DNA of 64,000 nucleotides from Lysinibacillus fusiformis (GCF_016925635.1 NZ_CP070490.1:4532001-4596000), one strand, 5' to 3'. Positions 14,137-23,102 are shown, numbered from the stretch's first letter. Notes: generated by a model not told the origin, from the sequence alone. Translations and numbers: made by a program.

Positions 14137-16116
14137 ATGTTCGAATCTTCTAATGCAAATATTATTGGAAATACTAACTTATATCCTGCTCAAATTAAGG
14201 CTTATCAAGCCGTTATATCGCATTATCAAGAATTTGGGGATAATCCAAGATATAGAGAATCTCTTGTTGTGATGCCAACAGGGTCTGGTAAATCAGGTCT
14301 TATGGCTCTCCTCCCATATGGATTGTCAAGTAAACGTGTATTAATTATCACTCCTGGGAAGATTGTGCGTTCAGCAGTATATAAACATTTTAATACTGCT
14401 GATAACCCTGAAAAGACTTTCTGGATAAAACAAAATGTTATATTTGATTATGCGAAGTTACCCAAATCTTACAAATACGAAGGATTTAATTCTGAGAAAG
14501 AAGGTATTAAAGAAATTGTTCTTTCATTATTAGGACAAGCTGATCTCGTTATAACTAATGTCCATAAAATTGTGGGAAGCTCTGAAGAGATTAATTTAAA
14601 AAATATATTACCTAATGATTTTTTTGACTTAATTATCGTTGACGAAGCACATCATGTAGCTGCAGATATGTGGCAAGAGTCTTTAAATCATTTTAACACT
14701 GCTAAAGTAATTAAATTAACAGCTACTCCATTTAGAAGTGATAATATAAGCATTATTAACCATGAATTAGATCCTATTTATGAATATACTTTGGGTCAAG
14801 CAATCGATGATGGACTTTTAAAAGAAATTGTCAAGGAAGAGGCCATCCCAAGTCATGTTACATTCACTAGAAGTAATGGTGAAGAAATATCTTTAGAAGA
14901 TGCCAAACTTTTATTAGGAAGCGATGCTGTTAGTGCAAGTATTGCTATGTCTGAAGAGAGTTCAAAAGAGGTTATTGAATATACTAAAAAAACTTTTATC
15001 ACTAAACAACGCAATAGTAAACAGAATCATCAAATACTCGCTATTGCATGTAATGATCAACACGCTCAAAATCTTTTTCACTGGTTTACTGAAGCAGGAC
15101 TTTCTGCAACCTATGTAAGTACAAAATCATTATCACCTGCTCAAAATGAACAAAGAATTGCAGCATTTACTAAAGGTGATTTTAATGTAATGATAAGTAT
15201 TCAATTATTGGGTGAAGGGTATGATAATCCTAATATTTCAATTATATCCATATTCAGACCTTACCGTACTCTTGGTCCATATGCTCAAGCAATCGGGCGA
15301 GGGCTAAGAAAAATATATAGTGGTACTGATTTTGATAATATCTGCAATGTTATCTATCATCGTGAACTCAACCTTGAAAAACTATGGGAATATTATAAAA
15401 ATCAACGAGAAAAAGCTACTGCTATGAAAATACAGTTAACCAATTTATATGAACAACTTTCATTACCATTTGATGAACTAGGTTTTGTCGAAAAAAGAAG
15501 TTTTGGAACTAAACCTGGTGAAAAAGAGTTCTCAGATAAAGATTTTCAAGAACTAACTCTTGCAGTTGCAGAGCATTCTGCTACTACTATTGGTAATATT
15601 GACAGCTTTTCTACGGAAGGTGTAGAAACATACTTAAGGGAAAAGGCTAAAATAGAAAAAGAGGTCGAAGAAAATTACAATGCAGAAATTGCTCGTTATA
15701 AAAAATTAAAGGATGCGGGTGTGTTGTCAGAAGAAGATTATACTATTTTAATTCGCCAACAACGTGAAAAAATGCAACAAGTAATTGTAACTAATAATGA
15801 TAATTTCCATGACCAAATTCTTGCTATGAGTTTAAGAACAGACCTTACTACATGGATAATTCAACAGGTAGAAACTACTTTTGAAAAAATTATTATAGAA
15901 AAAGATGGTTATGAATTGTTTGATACTCACAGTGGTCCTGAGACACTAGACAAAATTAACAATATAAGTTATATTGTTAAAAATATTAGGGTTAGTCTGT
16001 TCAATGAATTCCAAAAGCCAGTTGATCTATATACGTTAAAAGATTACGCTGATGCTAAAAGGTTTGTTGGAGAGAAATTAACTAGCATAATTCAACGCTT
16101 TTCAAAGGAGGGATAA
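14137..16116 (+). CDS. SF2 DEAH-box helicase with unassigned C-terminal region
   Basis: The helicase core has all main motifs: PTGSGKSG (Walker A, 47-54), VDEAHH (168-173), LTATPF (194-199), GEGYDNP (359-365) and QAIGRGLRK (384-392). Residues about 450-659 form an alpha-rich region of unknown family with coiled-coil character (EKAKIEKEVEENYNAEIARY). A QLSLPF string at 440-445 resembles the hexapeptide clamp-binding motif. Start behind AGGGGTG. It lies between repressors and protease/integrase, a place where prophages carry defence or exclusion genes, and is coupled to the next gene. ATP-dependent nucleic-acid translocation is expected; the biological role is unknown. Confidence 0.85.
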   Translation: MFESSNANIIGNTNLYPAQIKAYQAVISHYQEFGDNPRYRESLVVMPTGSGKSGLMALLPYGLSSKRVLIITPGKIVRSAVYKHFNTADNPEKTFWIKQNVIFDYAKLPKSYKYEGFNSEKEGIKEIVLSLLGQADLVITNVHKIVGSSEEINLKNILPNDFFDLIIVDEAHHVAADMWQESLNHFNTAKVIKLTATPFRSDNISIINHELDPIYEYTLGQAIDDGLLKEIVKEEAIPSHVTFTRSNGEEISLEDAKLLLGSDAVSASIAMSEESSKEVIEYTKKTFITKQRNSKQNHQILAIACNDQHAQNLFHWFTEAGLSATYVSTKSLSPAQNEQRIAAFTKGDFNVMISIQLLGEGYDNPNISIISIFRPYRTLGPYAQAIGRGLRKIYSGTDFDNICNVIYHRELNLEKLWEYYKNQREKATAMKIQLTNLYEQLSLPFDELGFVEKRSFGTKPGEKEFSDKDFQELTLAVAEHSATTIGNIDSFSTEGVETYLREKAKIEKEVEENYNAEIARYKKLKDAGVLSEEDYTILIRQQREKMQQVIVTNNDNFHDQILAMSLRTDLTTWIIQQVETTFEKIIIEKDGYELFDTHSGPETLDKINNISYIVKNIRVSLFNEFQKPVDLYTLKDYADAKRFVGEKLTSIIQRFSKEG

Positions 16117-16121
16117 GTACC

Positions 16122-16376
16122 GTGCAAACTTTATTTGTCGAAAAACTCCATGCTACAAATCATTATTTAGATGTTATTGCTAAATTAAATAGCCATGGAA
16201 GTAATATTTTATTTTTGACAATGGAAGAAAAGGATAACCATAATATCATTCACTTCCAACATAAATTCCCTCATTCCTCGTTGATTTTTGATGAAGTTAT
16301 GATATATGAAAAAAACACTGAAAATCTACTGAGTTGGAAAACATCTAATATATATGGTTCCGTAAATATTGTCTAA
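16122..16376 (+). CDS. Unknown 84-residue partner of the helicase gene
   Basis: GTG 16122 follows AAGGAGGG, five bases after the helicase stop, so the two form one operon closed by a terminator. The product is beta-rich with many histidines (VEKLHATNHYLDVIAKLNS, HNIIHFQHKFPHSS). No family recognised; too short for HamA or other known helicase partners that I can recall. Confidence 0.7.
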   Translation: MQTLFVEKLHATNHYLDVIAKLNSHGSNILFLTMEEKDNHNIIHFQHKFPHSSLIFDEVMIYEKNTENLLSWKTSNIYGSVNIV

Positions 16377-16383
16377 TTAGATT

Positions 16384-16408
16384 CCCCCCTTTCTTAAGGC
16401 GGGGTTTT
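16384..16408 (+). terminator. Terminator after the helicase operon
   Basis: A CCCCCCTT / AAGGCGGGG hairpin is followed by TTTTCTT shortly after the stop of the 84-residue gene. Confidence 0.7.
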
Positions 16409-16463
16409 CTTACAACCAAAAAAGAACATACGTTCCTAATTTTCGTTTCAGGGGTTGATTTAC

Positions 16464-16964
16464 ATGTACTATACTCATCTTGAAGATTATGTCCAACAGT
16501 TCTACACTCGCATGGGGATTACCTGCCCTCCCCTACTGAATTTAGAAGAAATCGCATTTAGAATGGGCTTGAAAGTTTTTTATTGGGAAGAAAAGAGTCA
16601 GGCCTTGTTTATTGATGGTCGGTATTATATTTTCCTTAATAAAAACCAATCGCCACAGCAACAATGGCAAGACTTTTGCCATGAGCTATCACATGTCTTG
16701 TTACATACAGGTGATCAATTTCATATGTATCCCCTATTTCGTGAGTATCAGGAATTCAAGGCTAACAATTTTATGTACCAAGCTTGTATTCCCACTTTTA
16801 TGTTGGAGGCTTTGTCAATACATAATCATACCGAACAAACGATTAAGCAAGTGATGCAAATCTTTAACGTAGAATACGATTTTGCTTATAGAAGATTAAC
16901 ACAATATAACAATAAGCAGATTATGCAGAGGTTGCATAATATGACCTTTCTAAATATGAGATGA
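16464..16964 (+). CDS. ImmA/IrrE-type metallopeptidase
   Basis: The zinc site HELSHVLLH is at residues 73-81 of the ATG 16464 product; the upstream TTG is not preferred because AGGGG is nine bases from ATG. N-terminal NLEEIAFRMGLKVFYW and C-terminal ACIPTFMLEA are typical of the family. ImmA proteases cleave the phage repressor upon DNA damage, so this is the likely inducer for the CI-like proteins. A decayed copy of the same gene lies at 24255-24595. Confidence 0.9.
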   Translation: MYYTHLEDYVQQFYTRMGITCPPLLNLEEIAFRMGLKVFYWEEKSQALFIDGRYYIFLNKNQSPQQQWQDFCHELSHVLLHTGDQFHMYPLFREYQEFKANNFMYQACIPTFMLEALSIHNHTEQTIKQVMQIFNVEYDFAYRRLTQYNNKQIMQRLHNMTFLNMR

Positions 16965-17064
16965 TGCATATAGGACAGTTCATAAGTGAGTTTAATATAG
17001 GTTATTTGCTTCAAATTACTGTGAAAGGAGTGATGTTCTAATTGTCCTTAAACTCTAATCAATG

Positions 17065-17077
17065 TACCTGTCCGGGT
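17065..17077 (+). promoter_or_regulatory. TACCTGTCCGGGT site, copy 2
   Basis: Identical to 10607-10619 and placed about 20 bases before the integrase start. It could be a regulator site for int or a recombination accessory site. Confidence 0.3.
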
Positions 17078-17099
17078 CAGTTAGATAGGAAGTGACGAT

Positions 17100-18269
17100 A
17101 TGGTTAGAAAGAAACTTAATAGTACTAAAAAGGAAAATATTTATTGGTATTATGATTCAAACAAGAAGAAGAAATTTGCCTACCGTTACAAATTTTATGA
17201 CCATACTGGAGTACGTAGAGAAAAAACAAGACAAAACTTTAACTCTAGTATCGAAGCTGAAAAAGCATTAACAGCATTAAAAGCTACTTTTTTAAATGGC
17301 GGAGAAAAAATAATATTTAATGAGAACATGACTATTGCTCAATGGGTAGATATTTATTTTGATCGTAAAAAATCGAAATGGAAAGGTACCTCCCCTAAAA
17401 CTTATCGTAATTTAATTGAAATTTACATTAAACCTTATATCGGTGGATATAAGCTATCTCGACTGTCCAAAAGTTTATACCAATCTGAATTTATTGATAA
17501 ATTATCTTTAATAGCTGCTCCAAAAAGCATTCAAATGTATCATAATTTTTTCATTGGATGTATTAATGCTGCTGTTGAAGATGATATTTTGGATAAAAAT
17601 CGTATTGCAAAAGCTGAATTACCTCGAGTTGAAAAAATTAATAATGATGAAGTGGAGGGCAATTATTTAACCCCTACTGAACTAGAATTTTTACTTAAAT
17701 GTGTAAAGCAATCTTGTGATATTTCAAGATATACTTTAATTTCTATTCTAGCAGCTACTGGTATGAGACGTGGAGAAGCTGGAGGTTTACGTTGGTCTGA
17801 TATAGATTTTAAAAATAATCTAATTTACATCAATCGTACTCGTGATTTTTATGGGGAGCGCTCTGCCAAAACACTAAATAGTATCCGTTGTATTGATATG
17901 ACCGAGGTACTAAGTAAACAATTAGATCGTTATAGAAAATGGTGTATCGAAAGAAAATTAATTTTCGGGATTCAACATAGTGAGGATGACCTTGTCTTTA
18001 TAAGTAAAACATGCAAGCCTCTTAATCAAAATGCAGCTAGATTAACGCTAATCTTAATGCATGAATTATATGACGTTAAACTCATCTCTCCTCATGGTTT
18101 ACGACATACATTTGCTACCATCTCAATTGCATCCGGTACACCGCCAACAACAATTGCCAAAATCCTTGGTATGACTACTTCTACTCTTTTAAAAACCTAC
18201 GCTCATTCGTTTGCAGATCGAGAGAAAAGAGCAATGCAAGTTCTAAGTGAAATAGTCAATTTCGATTAA
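17100..18269 (+). CDS. int: Tyrosine recombinase (phage integrase)
   Basis: An AP2-like N-terminal arm-binding domain (AYRYKFYDHTGVRREKTRQN, 27-46) and SAM-like core-binding domain (about 78-170; MTIAQWVDIYFDRKKSKW) precede the catalytic domain. Catalytic residues are visible: R223 in ATGMRRGEA, H332 and R335 in HGLRHTF, and Y367 in LLKTYAHSF. At 389 residues it is a standard temperate-phage integrase. Start ATG with AGGAAGTGA upstream. It marks the right end of the prophage; repeated TGGGGCAC sites follow it. Confidence 0.95.
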   Translation: MVRKKLNSTKKENIYWYYDSNKKKKFAYRYKFYDHTGVRREKTRQNFNSSIEAEKALTALKATFLNGGEKIIFNENMTIAQWVDIYFDRKKSKWKGTSPKTYRNLIEIYIKPYIGGYKLSRLSKSLYQSEFIDKLSLIAAPKSIQMYHNFFIGCINAAVEDDILDKNRIAKAELPRVEKINNDEVEGNYLTPTELEFLLKCVKQSCDISRYTLISILAATGMRRGEAGGLRWSDIDFKNNLIYINRTRDFYGERSAKTLNSIRCIDMTEVLSKQLDRYRKWCIERKLIFGIQHSEDDLVFISKTCKPLNQNAARLTLILMHELYDVKLISPHGLRHTFATISIASGTPPTTIAKILGMTTSTLLKTYAHSFADREKRAMQVLSEIVNFD

Positions 18270-18290
18270 AACACTATTTTTCATTTAAAA

Positions 18291-18556
18291 TGGGGCACTT
18301 TTTGGGGCACCAATGTGGTTAGCCCCTCCCCAACCCTTGATAATCAAAGGGTTTATAAAAAAATAACTATAAGCATAACTTATGACCTTGGTTTCTATCC
18401 TGATATTTTTAATTTTTTGATGTGCATAATATCAAGGTTTTGTATTAATGAGGGTTTCTATACCTGTCTAACGAAGTGTATCTAAGTGTATTTAACTGGG
18501 GTACTTTTTGGGGCACTCGCTGGGGCACCTGTAACTTTTTTTAAAATGGTGCCCCA
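18291..18556. repeat. TGGGGCAC repeats, candidate integrase arm sites and attachment region
   Basis: TGGGGCAC occurs at 18291, 18303, 18509 and 18521, as TGGGGTAC at 18497, and inverted as GTGCCCCA at 18549. Two blocks are about 190 bp apart immediately after int, as expected for arm-type sites around the attachment core. The exact core cannot be fixed because the other end of the prophage is outside the window. Confidence 0.5.
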
Positions 18557-18593
18557 GTTCGTAAAATGTAGATAAAGAAGGTTTGGACAGGTA
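18461..18593. promoter_or_regulatory. Inverted TACCTGTC sites around the arm repeats
   Basis: TACCTGTCT at 18461-18469 and its inverse GGACAGGTA at 18585-18593 bracket the second TGGGGCAC block; another inverse copy is at 19064. They match the first nine bases of the 10607 and 17065 sites. Confidence 0.3.
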
Positions 18594-18749
18594 CTCTTTT
18601 ATAAGGAAAGAACGATATGAATTCCTTTAAATTTAATAGTATTTTTTGTCACAATTTGTGGCATTTTTATTTTTTACTATACAAACAACATACTACTATA
18701 ATAATACATTTTTATTATTACAAATAACTACCAAGAGAGTTAATACATT

Positions 18750-18864
18750 ATGAAGAATTTCTTTTTTAATTCGACACTTTTTAATTCTCTAATATTTAAT
18801 AGGATGTGCAGATTCTTCTGAGGATAATATTTATAAACCTGATAATTTACCAAGGTTGTCCTAA
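18750..18864 (+). pseudogene. Possible truncated lipoprotein remnant
   Basis: The segment begins ATG AAG AAT with a hydrophobic frame, and in the next frame reads LIGCADSSEDNIYKPDNLP then a stop, which is a lipobox followed by the mature start of a lipoprotein. A frameshift would be needed to join them, and the product would end after about 20 more residues. It may have been cut off by integration of the prophage. Confidence 0.3.
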
Positions 18865-18932
18865 TGAAACACTTTATCGTCGGTAATTTCTCTCGTCAAT
18901 TTTTTAACGTTAGAATTCTTCGGATTCTTGAA

Positions 18933-18971
18933 CCTCGCAACCTTGGTATACCAAGTGTTTGCGGGGTTTTT
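18933..18971 (+). terminator. Strong Rho-independent terminator
   Basis: A stem CCTCGCAA...TTTGCGGGG with inner CTTGG/CCAAG is followed by TTTTTGTTTT. No intact gene lies directly upstream, which supports a lost gene in the preceding stretch. Confidence 0.6.
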
Positions 18972-19198
18972 GTTTTATTTTCATCTTTAGATATTTAGCG
19001 ATTTTTTAATGGGGTTTGGGGAAGCGTTTTTTTCGCTTATATTAATTTTTTAAAAACACCAACGGACAGGTGTACATTAATCTTCATATTTATGATCAGG
19101 TACTTTTACCTATCATTTTTATATACTGATAAAACTTTACAATATTTATACAACTTTACTTTATCACCATATACGTCAAAAAAAAGGAGGAAACTAAT

Positions 19199-19318
19199 TT
19201 GAAGATACAGGAATAAATAAAAGATTATTTGAAGCCAGCTGGTAAACAAGTTCTTCCTCAGTTGGCTCATACCATAGATCCCAAAAAGTCATTTCCCAAA
19301 CATATAAAAATTAACTGA
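19199..19318 (+). pseudogene. Stop-interrupted short gene remnant before the ECF sigma gene
   Basis: An excellent AAAGGAGG site is followed after seven bases by TTG AAG ATA CAG GAA TAA. The same frame continues without break as IKDYLKPAGKQVLPQLAHTI for a further 34 codons. A single stop at codon 6 therefore interrupts a plausible 39-residue product. Around it (18972-19519) I see no other gene. Confidence 0.35.
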
Positions 19319-19519
19319 TAAACTAACAACCAATATACCCTTTTGCTTTTTAAAGTAAGCATGCCATTAGTTAAAGAGATTTATAATTATAATAAGTGTA
19401 TTTGAATTAATAAGGTGCTTTCACCATCAAATTCGAAGGCAGTTTATCCATTTTAAAAAATGAACTATTTATATTGCTAAATTGTTACTTGTGTAGAAAT
19501 CGGAAAAGGAGGTGGAATT

Positions 19520-20056
19520 ATGGAACAAATTAGCAATGAAAGGGTCTTATTTCAAACATATTATAAGGATGTCTTCAGAGCTTGCTATTATATGCTTCAA
19601 AATAAATATGACGCTGAGGACCTTTGTCAGGATGTATTTGCTAAAGCTTTGAGTGAAGATTTCCAATCTATACAAAATCAAAAATCTTGGTTACTTAGTA
19701 TTTCTATGAATATGTCTCGAAATTATTTAAAGAAAATGAACAGACTGCTATTAAAAGAAAATTTTGATTTCCTATCATTGATACGAGTTGACAGTACTCA
19801 AAATATTGAGCGAACAATACAGCTCAATGAAAATAAAAGTGAATTAGTCGACTTAATGAACAAACTGCCTGTTCGTATACGGAAGGTAATGGTATTGAAA
19901 TATGTACATGATTGTAAAGATAGAGAAATTGCTGAAATTCTAAAAATCCCTGAGGGAACGGTTAAATCAAGGCTTTTTAAAGGTAAAAAACTAACGAAAG
20001 AGTTTATCCAAGTAGATGAAAATTTGTTATTTGAATGGAGGGATCATCGTGAGTAA
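19520..20056 (+). CDS. ECF-type RNA polymerase sigma factor
   Basis: Region 2 is at about residues 10-75 (YYKDVFRACYYMLQNKYDAE, DLCQDVFAKAL, NQKSWLLSISMNMSRNYLK) and region 4 at about 110-160 (MNKLPVRIRKVMVLKYVHDC, IAEILKIPEGTVKSRLFKGK). 178 residues is normal. The start has GGAGGTGGAATT. The next gene overlaps by eight bases and encodes its likely anti-sigma factor, so the pair forms a surface-stress-type regulatory unit. Confidence 0.9.
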   Translation: MEQISNERVLFQTYYKDVFRACYYMLQNKYDAEDLCQDVFAKALSEDFQSIQNQKSWLLSISMNMSRNYLKKMNRLLLKENFDFLSLIRVDSTQNIERTIQLNENKSELVDLMNKLPVRIRKVMVLKYVHDCKDREIAEILKIPEGTVKSRLFKGKKLTKEFIQVDENLLFEWRDHRE

Positions 20057-21659
20057 TATGGACGATTTAATGAAAGAAAAAGTGAAATACGATCAAATAG
20101 ATTATCCAAATGAGAGTGAAATGTGGAGTAAAATCATTCGTAAACAACAAAATCATAATTATAAAACTAAAAAACATAGCAATAAACCACAAGTTATATT
20201 AACCGTCATTATGTTCACAATTGTTTTATCAGCCACACCTGTATTTGCTAAATATACAACAGAAATCTTGGACTGGATGCGAAATATGAATAGAACAGGC
20301 GTTATCACTTCTTTAGAAAATGGCTTTGGACAGGAAGTCAATAAAACTGTAGAAAACGGAGCTGGTGTATTAAATATCCATAATGTAATTTCAGATCAAA
20401 ATGGTACTACTATTAACTTTAGCTTAGATATTGATCATGATTCTCCAATCGATGCAGCCAATTTTGAACAAGCATTACTCAAAATAAATGACGGAAAAGA
20501 AATAAAGCTGGAGGCTAACGCAGTATATAATCAGGAAACAGATCAATTAGTAGGGATTCTACATACAGATGAAGGAATCCCGCACAACAGCAATGTTACA
20601 CTTCAACTTGGAGGTGTAAAGGAGACACAGCTGAAAACTATAGAGTTAAAAGATGTGGTTCAATCGAACTCATTCCCTGAAAAAATTACAATTAATCAAG
20701 ATGGAATATCACATATAGAATTCACTTCAAATGAATATCAAAATGGTCAATATACATTGGATTACCTTATTGATCTGGAAAAGTCCAATAACATAGAAAA
20801 CGCATATTTATCTTATAAAATTCAAGATGAAAACATTGCGAATTTTGGCGTTATTTATAAACGTCCACAACCAAATGTCATTAAAAGTAGTGATTCACTA
20901 GAGATTCAACAAGAAATGGTAGAAAAATTAGGGGTATTTTTAAGCTATACTGATACAGTAAGTTATAAACCAGATACGTGGAGCCTAGATTTCCACTACA
21001 ATCAGGATCTTGCTAAAAAATCTACATTTGTTATGGATATAGACGAAAAAATAGAGATAGGCTCTCAGCAGCTTCAATTTAACGAGCTTGTTATTACACC
21101 GAGTGAGGTAAAGCTTTATTTTGATGAAAAATATATAGATTCTAATTCTAATATAGCTCATTTCAACTATCGTCAGTTTAAATTACGAATTGGCGAACAG
21201 GAATTATCGGGAAATAATTTTAAGGATTATATTTCTTTTGAAACACTGGGGCTGATAAAGGATATTACGAATAAGGAAATTTCTCTTACTTTAAATGATG
21301 CGAAAGTTTCTTATAAAGCTGGAAAGCAAGACAATGTAGAGCTAACAAATATTTCTGAAGATCCAAAGACTATAAAAGCAGAATTAAACGGATATCCAAT
21401 TGATATTACCTACTATTCGAAAGGTAATGATTTAATTGTTGAATCAGAAAGTAAGAACGAGCAATTTGGAGGTATCACACAAAATGTTATTTATGAGAAT
21501 GGCAAAAGAATCTTTGCTGAAACTCGTTCTAATGATGGCGTGTTAAGAACACACAACCAATTAGAAACATTTAAAAATATAAAAGAAAAAGATATTACAT
21601 TAAACTTCTTCCTTTATACTGTCAATGAAGATCGAGCGAAGACTATTGTTTTACAGTAA
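20049..21659 (+). CDS. DUF4179-type membrane anti-sigma factor
   Basis: The cytoplasmic N-terminus (about 1-50) leads to one transmembrane helix (VILTVIMFTIVLSATPVFA), then a large extracellular beta-rich portion of about 460 residues with DUF4179 features (TEILDWMRNM, ITSLENGFGQEVNKTVENGA, INFSLDIDHDSP). GTG 20049 lies six bases after GGAGGG and inside the sigma gene, giving tight coupling. Such proteins bind and hold the ECF sigma at the membrane until an external signal. About 536 residues. Confidence 0.85.
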   Translation: MSNMDDLMKEKVKYDQIDYPNESEMWSKIIRKQQNHNYKTKKHSNKPQVILTVIMFTIVLSATPVFAKYTTEILDWMRNMNRTGVITSLENGFGQEVNKTVENGAGVLNIHNVISDQNGTTINFSLDIDHDSPIDAANFEQALLKINDGKEIKLEANAVYNQETDQLVGILHTDEGIPHNSNVTLQLGGVKETQLKTIELKDVVQSNSFPEKITINQDGISHIEFTSNEYQNGQYTLDYLIDLEKSNNIENAYLSYKIQDENIANFGVIYKRPQPNVIKSSDSLEIQQEMVEKLGVFLSYTDTVSYKPDTWSLDFHYNQDLAKKSTFVMDIDEKIEIGSQQLQFNELVITPSEVKLYFDEKYIDSNSNIAHFNYRQFKLRIGEQELSGNNFKDYISFETLGLIKDITNKEISLTLNDAKVSYKAGKQDNVELTNISEDPKTIKAELNGYPIDITYYSKGNDLIVESESKNEQFGGITQNVIYENGKRIFAETRSNDGVLRTHNQLETFKNIKEKDITLNFFLYTVNEDRAKTIVLQ

Positions 21660-21862
21660 ATCGTTTGCAGTGAAACTTCTTTAAGCAAATGTTTTATGTA
21701 ACGTAAGTGAAACGGCAGTTACAAGTCTTTTCGTAGCGACAGTACACGACTGATTGATGTTTTATGGCAGATTAGGAAGACTATGAAGGACTGTACGCCT
21801 TCTAAAGGTAAAACTACTTTAGGGCATATGATGATAAAAGCATGATTCAATTGAGTATAAAA

Positions 21863-21893
21863 AAGCGTGTTTTGATTAATTCAAAATACGCTT
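21863..21893 (-). terminator. Minus-strand terminator of the tail-fibre remnant
   Basis: AAGCGTATTTTGAA / TCAAAACACGCTT on the minus strand followed by TTTTTTATA. The stem overlaps the end of the decayed fibre frame. Confidence 0.65.
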
Positions 21894-22155
21894 CACTACT
21901 CTAATTAACTGATTTTCCTCGTCAAAAATACCAATCTCCCTAAATGTGAAACCACCAGCTGTTACAGGAATAACGGCATCAATAATGATCCGTTTGTAGT
22001 TTGTTGGATCAATGAATAGCCCAGAGATAGGGCCAACTGACCATGGCTGTTAGATTTGCGTTGGGACATAGTGTGTTCCATTACCATCGCCTAACGCCAT
22101 GTACTCTAGCCCTACTTTGGACTGTGTGACTTGGGCATTGGCGATTGAAGTTAGC
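21876..22155 (-). pseudogene. Phage tail-fibre (collar) protein remnant
   Basis: The minus strand reads VTQSKVGLEYMALGDGNGTH, a stop, then in another frame IDPTNYKRIIIDAVIPVTAG and FTFREIGIFDEENQLIRVV. This is the conserved N-terminal pattern of phage tail-collar fibre proteins. It carries a stop and a frame change and lacks both ends, so it is dead. It shows that a second phage once occupied this region. Confidence 0.7.
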
Positions 22156-22210
22156 TTTTTACTCTCAAAACCACAACATTCATTCATTGTAGGAATCTAT
22201 CAATGCTTGT

Positions 22211-22239
22211 TTTTTGCATTTTAATTTACGTTCAATCAA
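22211..22239. repeat. 28-bp repeat shared with 32371-32398
   Basis: TTTTTGCATTTTAATTTACG here matches TTTTTGCATTTTAATGTACG at 32371 with one change, and the following bases also agree with one gap. Both lie downstream of copies of intergenic repeat R on the minus strand. Confidence 0.5.
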
Positions 22240-22639
22240 TAGCATCACGTTATTATGCTAGTTGCTAGTTTAATTAAAAGCAACACCCGCATGAGCGTTT
22301 TTTTCTTGTATATCTATTGAATGTCATTTAGTGCATCTTTAATTTTTTTATCAATATTATCTTGGATATCCTGTTAACCTTTTGAAATTACAAATACAAG
22401 ATAAAATCTTATTACCTTTCTCTTTAGTACTGATACAACTACTGACAATTCTATCTAAAACGTCAGCATGGATTTTGTAATTAAGGTAGGAATTTTTTAT
22501 ATCTTCTGCATCAGAATTGACCACCTGATTTCATGTAATTATCTCGTACGTCTCGAATAATTGACAAACTTACATTCTTGCTATTATATTAGATACCCTT
22601 ATATGATTACTTAATCTATAAATATATTTTTTTCTTTCA

Positions 22640-22815
22640 AGTCAGCCTTTATAAATGAAGAAGCATGTTGCTCGGATTCGTTTTTATAGAAATTCTTGCA
22701 GCATAATAAGCGCCTATTGCCCCTGCAAAACCATCAATCAAACCTAAATATCTAGCTGCTAATGTATTATCCAGTATTTTTGATTTCAAAAAGACTGTTA
22801 CCCCAATCACAAACT
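22640..22815 (-). pseudogene. Decayed small phage membrane protein
   Basis: The minus-strand frame FVIGVTVFLKSKILDNTLAA continues to GLIDGFAGAIGAYYAARISI. A stop just upstream removes the start. The two hydrophobic segments with a glycine-rich second one resemble the partial protein at 1-222, and the preceding repeat R is shared. 22240-22640 holds only short fragments, such as IDKKIKDALNDIQ ending near 22318. Confidence 0.4.
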
Positions 22816-22925
22816 AGAAGATGTTATCTATTTAAAACATTTGCTCTCAAAACCCACCCCCTGCCCTCTCAACTCAAAGCGTTTTAGCTGTTTGATGCAA
22901 TTTACAAACCAAAAGAAAAAGCCTC
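22806..22925 (-). repeat. Intergenic repeat R, copy 2
   Basis: Shares CTCAAAACC, CCCTCT, GCTGTTTGATGCA and AAAAGAAAAAGCC blocks in the same order with copy 1 (236-365). A short fragment of the same element (ACTCTCAAAACCACA) is at 22151-22165, fused to the tail-fibre remnant. Confidence 0.6.
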
Positions 22926-22945
22926 CACCCTAAGATGAAGGCTTT
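22918..22945 (-). terminator. Minus-strand terminator heading repeat R copy 2
   Basis: AAAGCCTTCATCTT / TGGAGGCTTT on the minus strand followed by TTCTTTT. Confidence 0.55.
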
Positions 22946-23102
22946 GATGTTGTGGTAAATTGTCGAGAGCTCACTTGCGACTCGTGATAGAACGAAACCA
23001 CGTTATTTTGAATCGATAGCTTGTGTTAGTGCACTTAGTAAATTTGACCGAAATAAATGGAAAGTGGACGAAGGTCACATATAAACCACTTCCTTATTTA
23101 AA

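Noticed and set aside
18600..19000. tRNA or tmRNA gene as prophage attachment site
   Set aside because: Looked for a cloverleaf, CCA end or tmRNA start near the integrase end; only a protein-gene-style terminator was seen.
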